Assembly (NCBI RefSeq): GCF_007750855.1
Contig: NZ_CP036291.1
Coordinates: 992,001-1,056,000, forward strand
Length of the DNA stretch: 64,000 nt
Source of the DNA: Pirellulimonas nuda
GTDB lineage: Bacteria; Planctomycetota; Planctomycetia; Pirellulales; Lacipirellulaceae
Direction of reading: 5' to 3'
In this document: positions 7,752 through 16,060 of the stretch, piece by piece
Position numbering within the stretch: position 1 is the first letter of the stretch
How the letters are laid out: each line of letters opens with the position of its first letter
Position numbers and translations under genes: made by a program
Notes under the pieces: generated by a model
Told to the model about the DNA's origin: nothing
What the model saw: only the letters and a program-made list of their open reading frames with translations
The model's database searches: none

Positions 7752-8891
7752 ATGAGCACGCTCGCACGCACGCCGCTTCACGACTGGCATTCCGCAAACA
7801 ACGGGCGGATGGTCGACTTTGCCGGCTGGAGCATGCCGGTGCAGTACGGCTCGATCGTCGCCGAGCACCACGCCACACGCCGCGCGGCGGGTCTGTTCGA
7901 TATCTCGCACATGGGGCGGATCGACATCCACGGCGAGGGCGCCCAGGACCTGCTGGAGTGCCTGCTCACCCGCCGGGTGAGCGACATGCGGCCGGGCCAG
8001 ATCCGCTACAGCCTGATGTGCAACGCCGAGGGGGGCGTGCTGGACGACGTGCTGGCCTACCGGGCTTCTGAAGAGGGGGCGCCGGGGGGTGGGTCGCCCC
8101 TGTTTCAAGGCCCGATGCACCTGGTGGTGAACGCCGGCAACCGCGCGAAGCTGATCGACTGGATCACCGACCGCCAGGTAGAGTTCGCCGCGCGGATCGA
8201 GGACCTGACCACGCAGACGGCGATGATCGCCGTGCAGGGGCCCAAGGCGATCGGCATTGTGCAAGCCATGGCGGACCGCCCCATCGACGGCCTGAAGAAC
8301 TACACCGGCATGGCCGCCAAGGTAGACGGGGTCGATTGCTACGCGAGCCGCACCGGCTACACGGGCGAGGACGGCGTCGAGCTGATCTGTGCTTCGCCGG
8401 AAGCCCCGGCGTTGTGGGAGAAGCTGCACGCCGCGGTGGTCGCGGCCGGCGGCTCGGCCGTAGGCCTGGCGGCGCGTGACACGCTCCGCCTCGAGGCCGC
8501 CATGCCGCTGTTCGGTCACGAGCTCTCCGAGGAGATCACGCCGTCGCAGGCGGGGCTCGGCTTCGCCGTGAACCTTAAGGGACGCGAGTTCATCGGCAGC
8601 GAAGCGATCGCGCAAAGCGGCGAAGAAGCGCACCCGACCCGCGTCGGCCTAGTGCTGGACGGCAAACGCTCCCCCCGCCAGGGCTACCCCGTGATGGCCG
8701 GCGACGCCCAGGTGGGCGTGGTCACCAGCGGGGGCTACTCGCCGACGCTCGATCGGCCGATCGCGATGGCGTATGTTGGCCCCACGATGCACGCCGTGGG
8801 GACCGGCCTGGAGGTCGACCTCCGCGGCCAACGCCTGCACGCCACGGTGGTCGAGCTGCCCTTCTACCGGCGGCCGTCAAGCAGCAAGTGA
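7752..8891 (+). CDS. gcvT: Glycine cleavage system T protein (aminomethyltransferase)
   Basis: 379 residues. Transfers the aminomethyl carbon from GcvH to tetrahydrofolate, releasing ammonia. Family signatures: 'MVDFAGWSMPVQYGS' (20-34), 'HMGRIDIHGEGA', 'GQIRYSLMCNAEGGVLDDVL', 'TGYTGEDGVEL', 'GLAARDTLRLEAAMPLFGHE'. Residues about 105-121 ('ASEEGAPGGGSPLFQG') form a Gly/Pro-rich insertion between two core strands that is longer than I expect for the family. First gene of gcvT-gcvH-gcvPA-gcvPB-ligase, all on the plus strand. No convincing Shine-Dalgarno before the ATG. Confidence 0.95.
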   Translation: MSTLARTPLHDWHSANNGRMVDFAGWSMPVQYGSIVAEHHATRRAAGLFDISHMGRIDIHGEGAQDLLECLLTRRVSDMRPGQIRYSLMCNAEGGVLDDVLAYRASEEGAPGGGSPLFQGPMHLVVNAGNRAKLIDWITDRQVEFAARIEDLTTQTAMIAVQGPKAIGIVQAMADRPIDGLKNYTGMAAKVDGVDCYASRTGYTGEDGVELICASPEAPALWEKLHAAVVAAGGSAVGLAARDTLRLEAAMPLFGHELSEEITPSQAGLGFAVNLKGREFIGSEAIAQSGEEAHPTRVGLVLDGKRSPRQGYPVMAGDAQVGVVTSGGYSPTLDRPIAMAYVGPTMHAVGTGLEVDLRGQRLHATVVELPFYRRPSSSK

Positions 8892-9111
8892 GAAGGGAGA
8901 GGCGGGGATGAACGGCGATTGGGGGATGCCCCAACGAGGGCTTGGAGGTCGATCGCGAGAAATCGAACAATGGGTAAGGGGATGGCCGGCGGAATCGGCG
9001 TCGGTAACCCCGCTTCCATGAAGATGCATACAATCGGGCTCCTAGACGCATCGGCCTCGGCCCGCCAAAACGCCATCCCCCCATCTGCATTCATCCCCAC
9101 CTCACCCTTCC
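8890..9111. repeat. About 220-bp imperfect palindrome between gcvT and gcvH
   Basis: The left arm (8890-8928, containing GGCGGGGATGAACGGCGAT) is complementary to the right arm (9074-9111, containing ATCTGCATTCATCCCCACC) over about 38 nt with a few mismatches. The inner sequence shows further weak complementarity (GGTCGATCGCG against CGCATCGGCC), so the whole spacer may fold as one decayed hairpin. It starts in the gcvT stop codon and ends 40 bp before gcvH. Confidence 0.65.
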
Positions 9112-9151
9112 AAACTTCGCCGGCCCAAACCACAAAGACAGGATATCTCCC

Positions 9152-9550
9152 ATGAACCCCGAGCAGTTGCTGTACGCCAAGAGCCACGAGTGGGTGCACG
9201 TCGAAGAGGCGGGGGTGAAGCAGGTGGCCACCGTCGGCATCTCCGCGTTTGCCGTTGAGGCGCTGACCGACCTGGTGTTCATCGAGCTCCCCAGAACGGG
9301 CCGGCCGGTCACGCCGCAAGAGTCCTTCTGTGAAATCGAGTCGGTCAAAGCGGTTAGCGACATCTACGCCCCCGTGGCGGGCGAGGTGGTGCAGGTGAAC
9401 GACAAGCTGGCCGACCACCTAGAGCTGTTCAGCGACGACCCCTACGGCGAGGGCTGGATCTGCAAGATCGAGATCACCGACCCCGCGGGGCTGAAGGCGC
9501 TGATGGACTACGAGGCGTACCAGAAGATGTGCGCCGAAGAAGCTCAGTAG
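9152..9550 (+). CDS. gcvH: Glycine cleavage system H protein
   Basis: 132 residues. The lipoyl-carrier protein shuttling the aminomethyl group between P, T and L proteins. It shows 'YAKSHEWVHVEEAGV', 'VGISAFAVEALTDLVFIELP' and the lipoylation site 'EIESVKAVSDI' with Lys66, then 'GEGWICKIEI'. Length is normal. The ATG follows the long palindromic spacer after gcvT, and gcvPA begins 45 bp later. The lipoate ligase at the end of the cluster is the likely modifying enzyme. Confidence 0.96.
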   Translation: MNPEQLLYAKSHEWVHVEEAGVKQVATVGISAFAVEALTDLVFIELPRTGRPVTPQESFCEIESVKAVSDIYAPVAGEVVQVNDKLADHLELFSDDPYGEGWICKIEITDPAGLKALMDYEAYQKMCAEEAQ

Positions 9551-9595
9551 CCCGCCCCACCCCCCCGCTCCCGCCCCTCGCGCTGCTCCCGCCCC

Positions 9596-11002
9596 ATGCC
9601 CTACCTCTACAACACGCCCGACGAAACCCGCGAGATGCTCGACGCTATCGGCGTCGGCTCCATCGAGGACCTGCTGGCGATGGTGCCGGCCGACTTCCGC
9701 CTGCGTCGCGCGCTCGACCTCCCGCCGGCGATGGGCGAGATGGAGCTCGACCAGCACATGCAGATGCTCGCGGGCCAGAACCACGACGCGTCCGACAAGG
9801 TCTGTTTCCTCGGCGGGGGGGCGTACGACCACTTCATCCCGGCCGTGGTCGACGCCATCGGCGGTCGAGGCGAGTTCTACACCAGCTACACGCCCTACCA
9901 GGCCGAGGTCGCCCAGGGGAACCTGCAGGCGATGTTCGAATACCAGTCGCTGGTCTGCCGGCTCACCGGCATGGATATCAGCAACTCCAGCCTGTACGAC
10001 GGCGCCAGCGCCGCGGCCGAGGGCGTGATGATGGCCCTGGCGAGCAAGCCGGGCCGCAACCGCGTGCTGGCCCCCGCGAGCCTGCACCCGGAGTACCGCG
10101 AGACGATCGAGACCTACCTGGCGAACCTTGATGTTGAGGTCGTCACGCTCCCCACGCCCGCCGGCGTGCTCAGTATTGACGAGCTGCGCGCGGCGCTCAA
10201 CGACCAGACGGCGTGCGTGCTGCTGCAACAGCCCAACTTCTTCGGCTGCCTGGAAGACGCAGACGCCGCCACCGCCGCGGCGCACGAGGCCGGCGCGCTG
10301 CTGATCAGCGTGTTCGACCCGATCAGCCTCGGGCTGCTGAAGCGGCCCGGCGACTACAACGCCGGCGACGGCGCCGACATCGTGGTCGCCGAGGGGCACT
10401 CGCTCGGTTCGCCGCTGGCGATGGGGGGCCCGTACCTCGGCATCCTGGCCTGCAAAGAGGCGCTGGTGCGGCGCATGCCGGGCCGCATCGTCGGCCAGAC
10501 CACCGACCGCCGCGGCAAGCCGTGCTTCGTGCTCACGCTGCAAACCCGCGAGCAGCACATCCGCCGCGACAAGGCCACCAGCAACGTCTGCAGCAACCAG
10601 GCGCTGTTCGCGCTGCGGGCCGCGGTCTACCTGGCCCAGCTCGGCCCCCAGGGCCTGCAAGAAACCGCCGGGCTCTGCCTGCAGAAGACCCGCTACCTGG
10701 CCGATCGGCTGGCCACGACCGAGCGATTCAAGCCCGCCTTCAAGGTGCCCGTGTTTAAAGAGTTCGTGCTCCGCGACCGCGAGTGCGACGTCGACGCGTT
10801 CATCGCCGCGGCGCTCGACGCCGGCTTCCTGGCCGGTGTGCCGCTGGGCCGCTGGTACCCGGACCTCGACGACTGCCTGCTGATCGCGGTGACCGAGAAG
10901 CGGACCAAAGAAGAGCTCGACCGCTTCGTCGCGTTCGTCGAGGCCCTGGCGAAAGACACCGAAGCCGCCGAGCTCGGCGAGATGGCGGAGTCGTTCGGCT
11001 AA
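9596..11002 (+). CDS. gcvPA: Glycine dehydrogenase (decarboxylating) subunit 1
   Basis: 468 residues, the N-terminal half of the split P protein. Together with GcvPB it decarboxylates glycine using pyridoxal phosphate. Signatures: 'MPYLYNTPDETREMLDAIG', 'FLGGGAYDHFIPAVVDAI', 'FYTSYTPYQAEVAQGNLQAM', 'EYQSLVCRLTGMDISNSSLY' and 'EGHSLGSPLAMGGPYLG'. This subunit is a PLP-fold homologue without the Schiff-base lysine. Size matches split systems. It follows gcvH closely and is separated from gcvPB by a palindrome-bearing spacer of 237 bp. Confidence 0.95.
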   Translation: MPYLYNTPDETREMLDAIGVGSIEDLLAMVPADFRLRRALDLPPAMGEMELDQHMQMLAGQNHDASDKVCFLGGGAYDHFIPAVVDAIGGRGEFYTSYTPYQAEVAQGNLQAMFEYQSLVCRLTGMDISNSSLYDGASAAAEGVMMALASKPGRNRVLAPASLHPEYRETIETYLANLDVEVVTLPTPAGVLSIDELRAALNDQTACVLLQQPNFFGCLEDADAATAAAHEAGALLISVFDPISLGLLKRPGDYNAGDGADIVVAEGHSLGSPLAMGGPYLGILACKEALVRRMPGRIVGQTTDRRGKPCFVLTLQTREQHIRRDKATSNVCSNQALFALRAAVYLAQLGPQGLQETAGLCLQKTRYLADRLATTERFKPAFKVPVFKEFVLRDRECDVDAFIAAALDAGFLAGVPLGRWYPDLDDCLLIAVTEKRTKEELDRFVAFVEALAKDTEAAELGEMAESFG

Positions 11003-11033
11003 GCCGAGCGCGCCGCAGGCGTCGAACAGTGAG

Positions 11034-11222
11034 TTTCACCACGAAGAGCACGAAGGATCACGAAGAAGGTGGTTCGGTCTGTGCTTGGACCAGTGCAATA
11101 GAGTCAGTCAAACTCCCCGCTTCTAAGGTTCCGTCCTAAGAGTTTCCGGCGTCCATGGCGGTCGAGCGCCTTCGCTACCGACGGTGCTCCCGTAGTGTTC
11201 CTTCGTGCCCTTCGTGGTTAAA
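11034..11222. repeat. Palindromic repeat between gcvPA and gcvPB (ACCACGAAG family)
   Basis: The left arm 11034-11065 is built of near-tandem units (ACCACGAAG-AGCACGAAGG-ATCACGAAG). The right arm 11191-11222 is its imperfect reverse complement (CCTTCGTGCCCTTCGTGG), followed by one extra unit CCTTCGTGGTTAG that ends a few bases before the gcvPB ATG at 11240. About 125 nt lie between the arms, with no gene seen. Confidence 0.75.
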
Positions 11223-11239
11223 CCCTTCGTGGTTAGAAA

Positions 11240-12721
11240 ATGCGTAACACCCAAGACACCCAGCTCCTGTTCGAACTCTCCCACGCCGGCCGGCGCGCCA
11301 CGCGGCTGCCGGCGTGCGATGTTCCGGAGACGCCCGTGGCCGAGCTGCTCCCCGCCGGCGTGCTGGCCGCGGCGCCCCCGGAGCTGCCCGAGCTGGCCGA
11401 GCCCCACGTGGTGAGGCACTTCACCAACCTGTCGACGCAGAACATGAGCGTCGACACCCACTTCTACCCGCTGGGCTCGTGCACGATGAAGCACAACCCC
11501 AAGCGGAACGAGCGGGCCGCGGCCTACTTCGGCGCCCTCCACCCGCTGCAGCCCCAGGAGTCCATCCAGGGCATCCTGCGGCTGCTGTACGAGGCGCAGC
11601 AGTACCTCTGCGAGATCTCCGGGCTCCCCGCGTGCAGCCTGCAACCCGCGGCCGGCGCCCAGGGCGAGCTGGCCGCGTTGCTGGTGGCGGCCGCCTACTT
11701 TAAGGACCAGGGCCAATCGCACCGCCGCAAGGTGCTGGTGCCCGACAGCGCCCACGGCACCAACCCGGCCAGCGCCGTGATGGCGGGCTTCGGCGTGGTG
11801 ACCGTGAAGACCAAGACGTCCGGCGCGGTCGACATGGACGACTTCCACGCCAAGCTGGACGACGACATCGCGGTGTTCATGATCACCAACCCGAACACGG
11901 TCGGGATCTTCGAGCCGAACATGGGCCCCATCGCCGAGGCGGTCCACGCCCGCGGGGGGCTGATCTACCTCGACGGCGCCAACATGAACGCCATCCTGGG
12001 CATCGCCCGGCCCGGCGACTTCGGCGTCGACATGCAGCACTACAACCCGCACAAGACCTTCAGCGGCCCCCACGGCGGCGGGGGGCCCGGCGCCGGTCCG
12101 ATCTGTGTGACCGACAAGCTGGCGCCCTACCTGCCGGCGCCGGTGGTCGCGAAGAGGGGTGAGGGACGAGAGGCGAGCGGCGAGAACGGGGGCGCCGAGT
12201 ACTTCCTGGATTTCGACCGCCCCAAGACCATCGGCCGGCTGCGGTCGTTCCTGGGCAACGTCGGCGTGATGGTGCGGGCGTACGCCTACATCCGCTCGCA
12301 CGGGCCGGACGGCCTGCGGGCCGTGAGCGACAACGCGGTGCTCAACGCCAACTACCTGCTCAGCCGGGTGAAGCACTTCCTCCCCGTGCCGCAGGGAGAC
12401 CGCTGCATGCACGAGTTCGTCGCCTCCGGCGCCAAGCTCAAGAGCGAGCGCGGCGTCAGCGCGATGGACCTCGCCAAGCGCCTGCTGGACTACGGCTACC
12501 ACGCCCCCACGGTCTACTTCCCGCTCACCGTGAAGGAAGCGATCATGGTTGAGCCGACCGAGACCGAGAGCAAAGCCACGCTCGACGCGTTTGCCGAGAC
12601 GCTGTTCAAGATCACAGGCGAAGACCCCGACCTGCTGCACGAAGCCCCCCACACCACGCCCATCAGCCGCCCCGACGAGGTGCAAGCCGCCCGGCAGCCG
12701 CGGATGTGCTATTGCGGGTAG
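11240..12721 (+). CDS. gcvPB: Glycine dehydrogenase (decarboxylating) subunit 2
   Basis: 493 residues, the C-terminal half of the split P protein carrying the PLP-binding lysine: 'HYNPHKTFSGPHGGGGPGAG' with Lys272. Other signatures are 'FYPLGSCTMKHNPKRNE', 'QPAAGAQGELAALL', 'PDSAHGTNPASAVMAGF' and 'GANMNAILGIARPGD'. Residues about 305-320 ('KRGEGREASGENGGA') look inserted where homologues have a short turn. The encoding DNA at about 12150-12200 is low-complexity and repeat-like. No Shine-Dalgarno; the ATG follows the right arm of a palindrome. Confidence 0.95.
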   Translation: MRNTQDTQLLFELSHAGRRATRLPACDVPETPVAELLPAGVLAAAPPELPELAEPHVVRHFTNLSTQNMSVDTHFYPLGSCTMKHNPKRNERAAAYFGALHPLQPQESIQGILRLLYEAQQYLCEISGLPACSLQPAAGAQGELAALLVAAAYFKDQGQSHRRKVLVPDSAHGTNPASAVMAGFGVVTVKTKTSGAVDMDDFHAKLDDDIAVFMITNPNTVGIFEPNMGPIAEAVHARGGLIYLDGANMNAILGIARPGDFGVDMQHYNPHKTFSGPHGGGGPGAGPICVTDKLAPYLPAPVVAKRGEGREASGENGGAEYFLDFDRPKTIGRLRSFLGNVGVMVRAYAYIRSHGPDGLRAVSDNAVLNANYLLSRVKHFLPVPQGDRCMHEFVASGAKLKSERGVSAMDLAKRLLDYGYHAPTVYFPLTVKEAIMVEPTETESKATLDAFAETLFKITGEDPDLLHEAPHTTPISRPDEVQAARQPRMCYCG

Positions 12722-12722
12722 A

Positions 12723-12816
12723 AATGACCAATGACCAAGCCTAAGTGACCAATGACCAAAGACGCGCAGGCGGTCGCCTGCACGTATTGGTCATTCAGGC
12801 TTGGTCGTTGGTCATT
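12723..12816. repeat. Palindromic repeat between gcvPB and the lipoate ligase gene (AATGACCAATGACC family)
   Basis: Left arm 12723-12771 and right arm 12776-12816 are complementary over about 41 nt (AATGACCAATGACCAAGCC against GGCTTGGTCGTTGGTCATT), with a perfect central stem GCAGGC-GGTC-GCCTGC. The left arm contains an extra tandem copy of AATGACC. It begins two bases after the gcvPB stop and ends 30 bases before the ligase ATG. A shortened relative occurs at 54215-54262. Confidence 0.85.
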
Positions 12817-12846
12817 CTTTCTCAAGGCGCTTTTGCGAGAACGTCT

Positions 12847-13593
12847 ATGTCCCCCACCCGCCTGATCCTCGATCCCCCCGCCGGGGGTGTGTGGAACATG
12901 TCGGTGGATGAGGCGCTGCTGGAGCGGGCCGACCTGGAGGGGGTAGCGACGCTGCGGTTCTACCAGTGGGAGGCGCCTACGCTTTCCTTGGGGTACTTCC
13001 AGGCCTACGCCCAGCGGCGGGCCCACGCCCCCAGCGCCCAGTGCCCCGTGGTCCGCCGCCGCAGCGGCGGCGGGGCGATCGTGCACGACCAAGAGCTCAC
13101 GTACAGCGTCGCCCTGCCGGCCGATCGGCCGCTGGCGCGTCGGCCCCTCGACCTTTATTGTGCGGTCCACCGGGCGCTCGTGGCGGTGATCGGCGAGCAG
13201 TCCGGGCTCGCGTGCCGGGTGTTTGGCGACTCCGAGCCGCCCCCCCCGGGCGAGCCCTTCTTGTGCTTTCTGCGTCGTTCCTCCGGCGACGTGGTCGCCT
13301 CCGACTGCGGCGCAAAGCTGTGCGGGGCCGCCCAACGCCGACGCCGGGGGGCGGTGCTGCAGCACGGCAGCATCTTGTTGGGGCGGTCTGTCGCGGCCCC
13401 AGAACTGGCCGGGCTGGCCGATCTCTCTGGCCGGGCGGTCGACGCAGACCGCCTGCGCGACCCCCTGATTGATCGCCTGACGGCCCTTCTGGGGGGGCTC
13501 GAACCAGCGACGCTCGGCCCCGCCGAGCAAGAAGCAGCCGCTCGGATCGCCGACCAGCGGTTTGCCGATCGCGATTGGACCCAGCGTCGCTAA
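12847..13593 (+). CDS. Lipoate-protein ligase A family protein
   Basis: 248 residues of the BPL/LplA/LipB fold. Visible motifs: 'GGVWNMSVDEALLE', 'LRFYQWEAPTLSLGYFQ', the conserved 'VVRRRSGGGAIVHDQELTYS' and the substrate-binding lysine region 'CGAKLCGAAQRRRRGAVLQH'. It would attach lipoate or octanoate to GcvH and, by extension, to SucB. The start at 12847 was chosen because the longer in-frame reading from 12745 only translates the palindrome. Last gene of the gcv cluster, 125 bp after gcvPB. Whether it is a ligase or an octanoyltransferase cannot be decided from sequence alone. Confidence 0.85.
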   Translation: MSPTRLILDPPAGGVWNMSVDEALLERADLEGVATLRFYQWEAPTLSLGYFQAYAQRRAHAPSAQCPVVRRRSGGGAIVHDQELTYSVALPADRPLARRPLDLYCAVHRALVAVIGEQSGLACRVFGDSEPPPPGEPFLCFLRRSSGDVVASDCGAKLCGAAQRRRRGAVLQHGSILLGRSVAAPELAGLADLSGRAVDADRLRDPLIDRLTALLGGLEPATLGPAEQEAAARIADQRFADRDWTQRR

Positions 13594-13908
13594 CGTCGGC
13601 GCTGCCGGCGCGCCGATCGGACTAATAGCCCCCGGCCGGCCCCTGCGGGCGTCGCGGCATCCGCGGTCGCCGGTCGGGCAATAACCTACGGCCTTCCACA
13701 ACTGGGATAGGCGGTTGGGAATCCTGCGTTAGAATCCGAAACAGGGAAAACTTCCCGCCCCGGTTTCCGTATACAATACAGGAGCCGCGGCCTGGTCTGC
13801 GGTTTGCACTCATCCATTTAGCAAGTACGGAACGATCGACGCTGCTGCCGCTTTGCGTGCTCTCTTACGTTTCATCGGTCACTGGGCGGAGCAGACAAGA
13901 GGTCCGAC
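13594..13908. other. Intergenic region upstream of the FHA gene
   Basis: 315 bp without a gene. It holds a TACAAT hexamer at 13772-13777 that could be a -10 box, but I see no matching -35. AAGAGG at 13897-13902, six bases before the FHA start codon, is a good ribosome binding site. No strong terminator for the gcv cluster is visible. Confidence 0.4.
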
Positions 13909-14628
13909 ATGAAGTTGAAGGTACTAGGGGGCGCCAAAGAAGGCGCAGAAATCCCGCTCAAGAAGGACCAGTTCCTGATCGGGCGTTCGAAGGAGTGCAC
14001 CCTGCGCGCCGGCAGCGAGGCGATCAGCCGCAAACATTGCTTGATCGCGTTGGCCGACGGGCGGGCCACCATCCGCGACCTCGGAAGTCGCAACGGCACC
14101 ATCGTCAACGAGAAGAAGATCGGTGGCGAGACCAGCCTGAACCACGGCGACGAGATCCAGGTCGGCCCGCTGAAGTTCCGTTTCGAGGCCGCAGAGATCA
14201 AGTCGGGCAAGCAGCCCAAGGTGGCCAACGTCGCCGACGCCGTCGGCCGGGCGGCCTCTCAGGCCAAGTCGACCGAGCGTGGCAGCGAGGGGGTGTTTGA
14301 GGACGATATCAGCAAGTGGCTGATCGGTCCGAGCCACTCCGACCTCGCGTCGAACGAGACGCAGACGATGCAGCTTGACGAGACCCGCGCCGCGGGCCTC
14401 AAGTCGGTGCGTCTGGACCAGGCCGCGGCCGGCGAGCCGGAGACCCTCGAGGAAGAAGACCTAGAACGCACCCTCGCCGGCGGCGAGGACGCAGACGACC
14501 AGGACGCCCAAAAGAAGGCGGGCAAGAAGCAGCCGGGCAAGCTCCCCCCGCTCCCGCCCAAGTCGCAGGCCAAGGACAGCCGCGAGGCGGCGGCCGACAT
14601 CCTCCGCCAGATGTCGCGCAGGCGCTAG
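13909..14628 (+). CDS. FHA-domain protein
   Basis: 239 residues. An N-terminal forkhead-associated domain (about 1-90) has the phosphothreonine-binding signatures 'FLIGRSKECTLRAGSEAISR' (GRS), 'ISRKHC' (SxxH) and 'LGSRNGTIVNEKKIGGE' (NG). The rest (90-239) is acidic and low-complexity with Gln/Thr-rich and Lys/Pro-rich segments and a short C-terminal helix 'AAADILRQMSRRR'. It probably reads phosphorylated partners of Ser/Thr kinases, which are abundant in planctomycetes, though no kinase is nearby. The ribosome binding site AAGAGG supports the start. The next small gene is 78 bp downstream on the same strand. Confidence 0.9.
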   Translation: MKLKVLGGAKEGAEIPLKKDQFLIGRSKECTLRAGSEAISRKHCLIALADGRATIRDLGSRNGTIVNEKKIGGETSLNHGDEIQVGPLKFRFEAAEIKSGKQPKVANVADAVGRAASQAKSTERGSEGVFEDDISKWLIGPSHSDLASNETQTMQLDETRAAGLKSVRLDQAAAGEPETLEEEDLERTLAGGEDADDQDAQKKAGKKQPGKLPPLPPKSQAKDSREAAADILRQMSRRR

Positions 14629-14706
14629 AACGCGGCGACGCGTCAAGAACCACCCCACCACACCGGTCCTAAAACCACTGGCCCCACAACGCCGGCGCCA
14701 AGCAGC

Positions 14707-14958
14707 ATGCCCCGCAACCGTCTCCCTTCCGCCGGCCCGACCGGGCTGCTCGGCGTCGCCTTCGACGCGGCCGATGGCCACAAGCGTCTCACCCGCGGGG
14801 AGAACTTCCTGCTGGCGGGGGGCTCGCACGAGACCCACGCCGTGATGCAAGAAGCAGTCATCAAGACGATCGAGCAACTCGCCCTCCGCGGCAAGGAACT
14901 CCGCAACGCCTCGCCCGAAGAAGTGCGCGACCTGCTGCTGCGGGCCCACAACCAGTAA
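14707..14958 (+). CDS. Small conserved planctomycete-type protein
   Basis: 83 residues starting 'MPRNRLPSAGPTGLLGVAFD', with 'HKRLTRGENFLLAGGSHETH' and a C-terminal helix 'SPEEVRDLLLRAHNQ'. No known domain is recognised. It has no signal peptide or membrane segment. Regular helical periodicity, a plausible start and a strong terminator right after the stop argue it is real. It lies downstream of the FHA gene on the same strand and may share its transcript. Function unknown. Confidence 0.65.
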   Translation: MPRNRLPSAGPTGLLGVAFDAADGHKRLTRGENFLLAGGSHETHAVMQEAVIKTIEQLALRGKELRNASPEEVRDLLLRAHNQ

Positions 14959-14982
14959 CCGCTGCCCGCGAACCGCCAACGA

Positions 14983-15037
14983 GCAAGCCCCAACGACCGA
15001 GCCAGCGGCTTCGGTCCTTGGGGCTTGCGGTTTTTCT
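14983..15037 (+). terminator. Rho-independent terminator after the FHA/small-protein unit
   Basis: Stem arms GCAAGCCCCAA (14983-14993) and TTGGGGCTTGC (15018-15028) are perfect, with an inner GACCGA/TCGGTC extension, and are followed by TTTTTCT at 15031-15037. It ends transcription from the plus strand. Confidence 0.9.
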
Positions 15038-15118
15038 ATAGCGTGGGGCCGCGTCTAGGCGTCCCTGCTTACCCTTGGGGGCGAGAGGGGGCCCGCGGCG
15101 CGGTCGCCCGATCGGGGC

Positions 15119-15628
15119 CTACAGCGAGTCGTCTTGCTCGCGGTCGTCGTCCTGGGGTCCGCCCAGCGGCTCAACCTCGACCTCGCCGGTCGCCCGAGCG
15201 GCGGCCAGTTCTGCGGGGCTCAGCTTCACGTAGCCCAGGCCGCGGACCACCTCCAGCACCTCGCTGCAGGTGGGGAACATCCGCCCGCTGGCCCGCTTGT
15301 ACTCGTCCAGGGCGTTCATGAACTGCACCTCGTCGTCGGAGTAGTCACGTTCGCAGGTGGTCGGGTCGATCTGCCGGCGACGGACGACCTTCTTGCGACG
15401 CTCCAGCTTGGGGGGGGCCGCTTCCTCGACCGCCTGCTCGCCGCGGCGGCGGTCGACGGTCACTTCTTCCTCGCCCACTACCTTCTTCGCCGGCTTGGCG
15501 GGCGACTTGCGGGCGGCGGTCTTCTTGGGGCTGCTCTTGGCGGCGCCGCTCTTCGCGGCCGGCTTCTTGGTCGCGGCAGCGGCAGAACGCGTGGGAGTGG
15601 TTCGCTTGGCGGGGGTGCGGGTAGCCAT
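15119..15628 (-). CDS. Conserved protein with histone-H1-like Lys/Ala/Pro-rich N-terminus
   Basis: 169 residues. The first 60 are Lys/Ala/Pro/Thr-rich ('[20 protein letters not shown]'), like bacterial histone H1-type tails. The C-terminal part (about 85-150) is a compact conserved segment: '[20 protein letters not shown]', '[20 protein letters not shown]', '[13 protein letters not shown]'. I associate this C-terminal block with planctomycete proteins of unknown function. A DNA- or RNA-binding role is inferred from the tail only. The start at 15628 was chosen at the beginning of the Lys/Ala tail; the upstream extension is Pro/Arg-rich noise. Confidence 0.72.
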   Translation of the reverse strand: MATRTPAKRTTPTRSAAAATKKPAAKSGAAKSSPKKTAARKSPAKPAKKVVGEEEVTVDRRRGEQAVEEAAPPKLERRKKVVRRRQIDPTTCERDYSDDEVQFMNALDEYKRASGRMFPTCSEVLEVVRGLGYVKLSPAELAAARATGEVEVEPLGGPQDDDREQDDSL

Positions 15629-16060
15629 TGAGGGGGGGGCTCCGGGCGGGCGGCTGGGGGGGCTGCCGGCGTCACCGGCGGGGCGCCGGGGAGGCCGAAT
15701 AGGCAATCTGGGGACATAGGAACATGCACGCGCCGTGGCGCCCACGCCACGATGTGGCGGTTAGGAAACAAGAAACGGTCAACAAAGAGTGCGCAATTGG
15801 GGGGAGATGCCGGCCCTGCCGGAACTTCCGGATGGCCATCAGCCCACGGGTTCCGCACCGCCGCGGCAACCCGAAGAACGCGTTCGTCCGGAAACTCCGA
15901 CGGGGCGGCGCCCGTCGGCTAAACCCCTATCCGCTCGATCTAGCGGCGCGAGGGGCCCCTACGACCGGCGCGAACCGTCTTGCCCCGTTTTGCCCCGGTT
16001 GCTAGGGTTCTGCCGATTTCGACCCTGCCGCCGGCCCCATCGGGCAAGGAGCGTAGCGAA
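15629..16060. promoter_or_regulatory. Divergent intergenic region (H1-like gene / TPR lipoprotein gene)
   Basis: 432 bp between divergently transcribed genes, so it should carry both promoters. The only AT-richer patch is around 15765-15800. AAGGAG at 16046-16051 is a clear ribosome binding site nine bases upstream of the GTG start at 16061. No gene or strong repeat is seen here. Confidence 0.5.

Noticed and set aside
11034-12816. CRISPR-like array from the repeated words between gcv genes
   Set aside because: The repeats are inverted, of differing families, and without regularly spaced direct repeats or cas genes.
12745-12846. N-terminal extension of the lipoate ligase back to 12745
   Set aside because: These 34 codons only translate the palindrome, and family members start near 'MSPTRLIL'.
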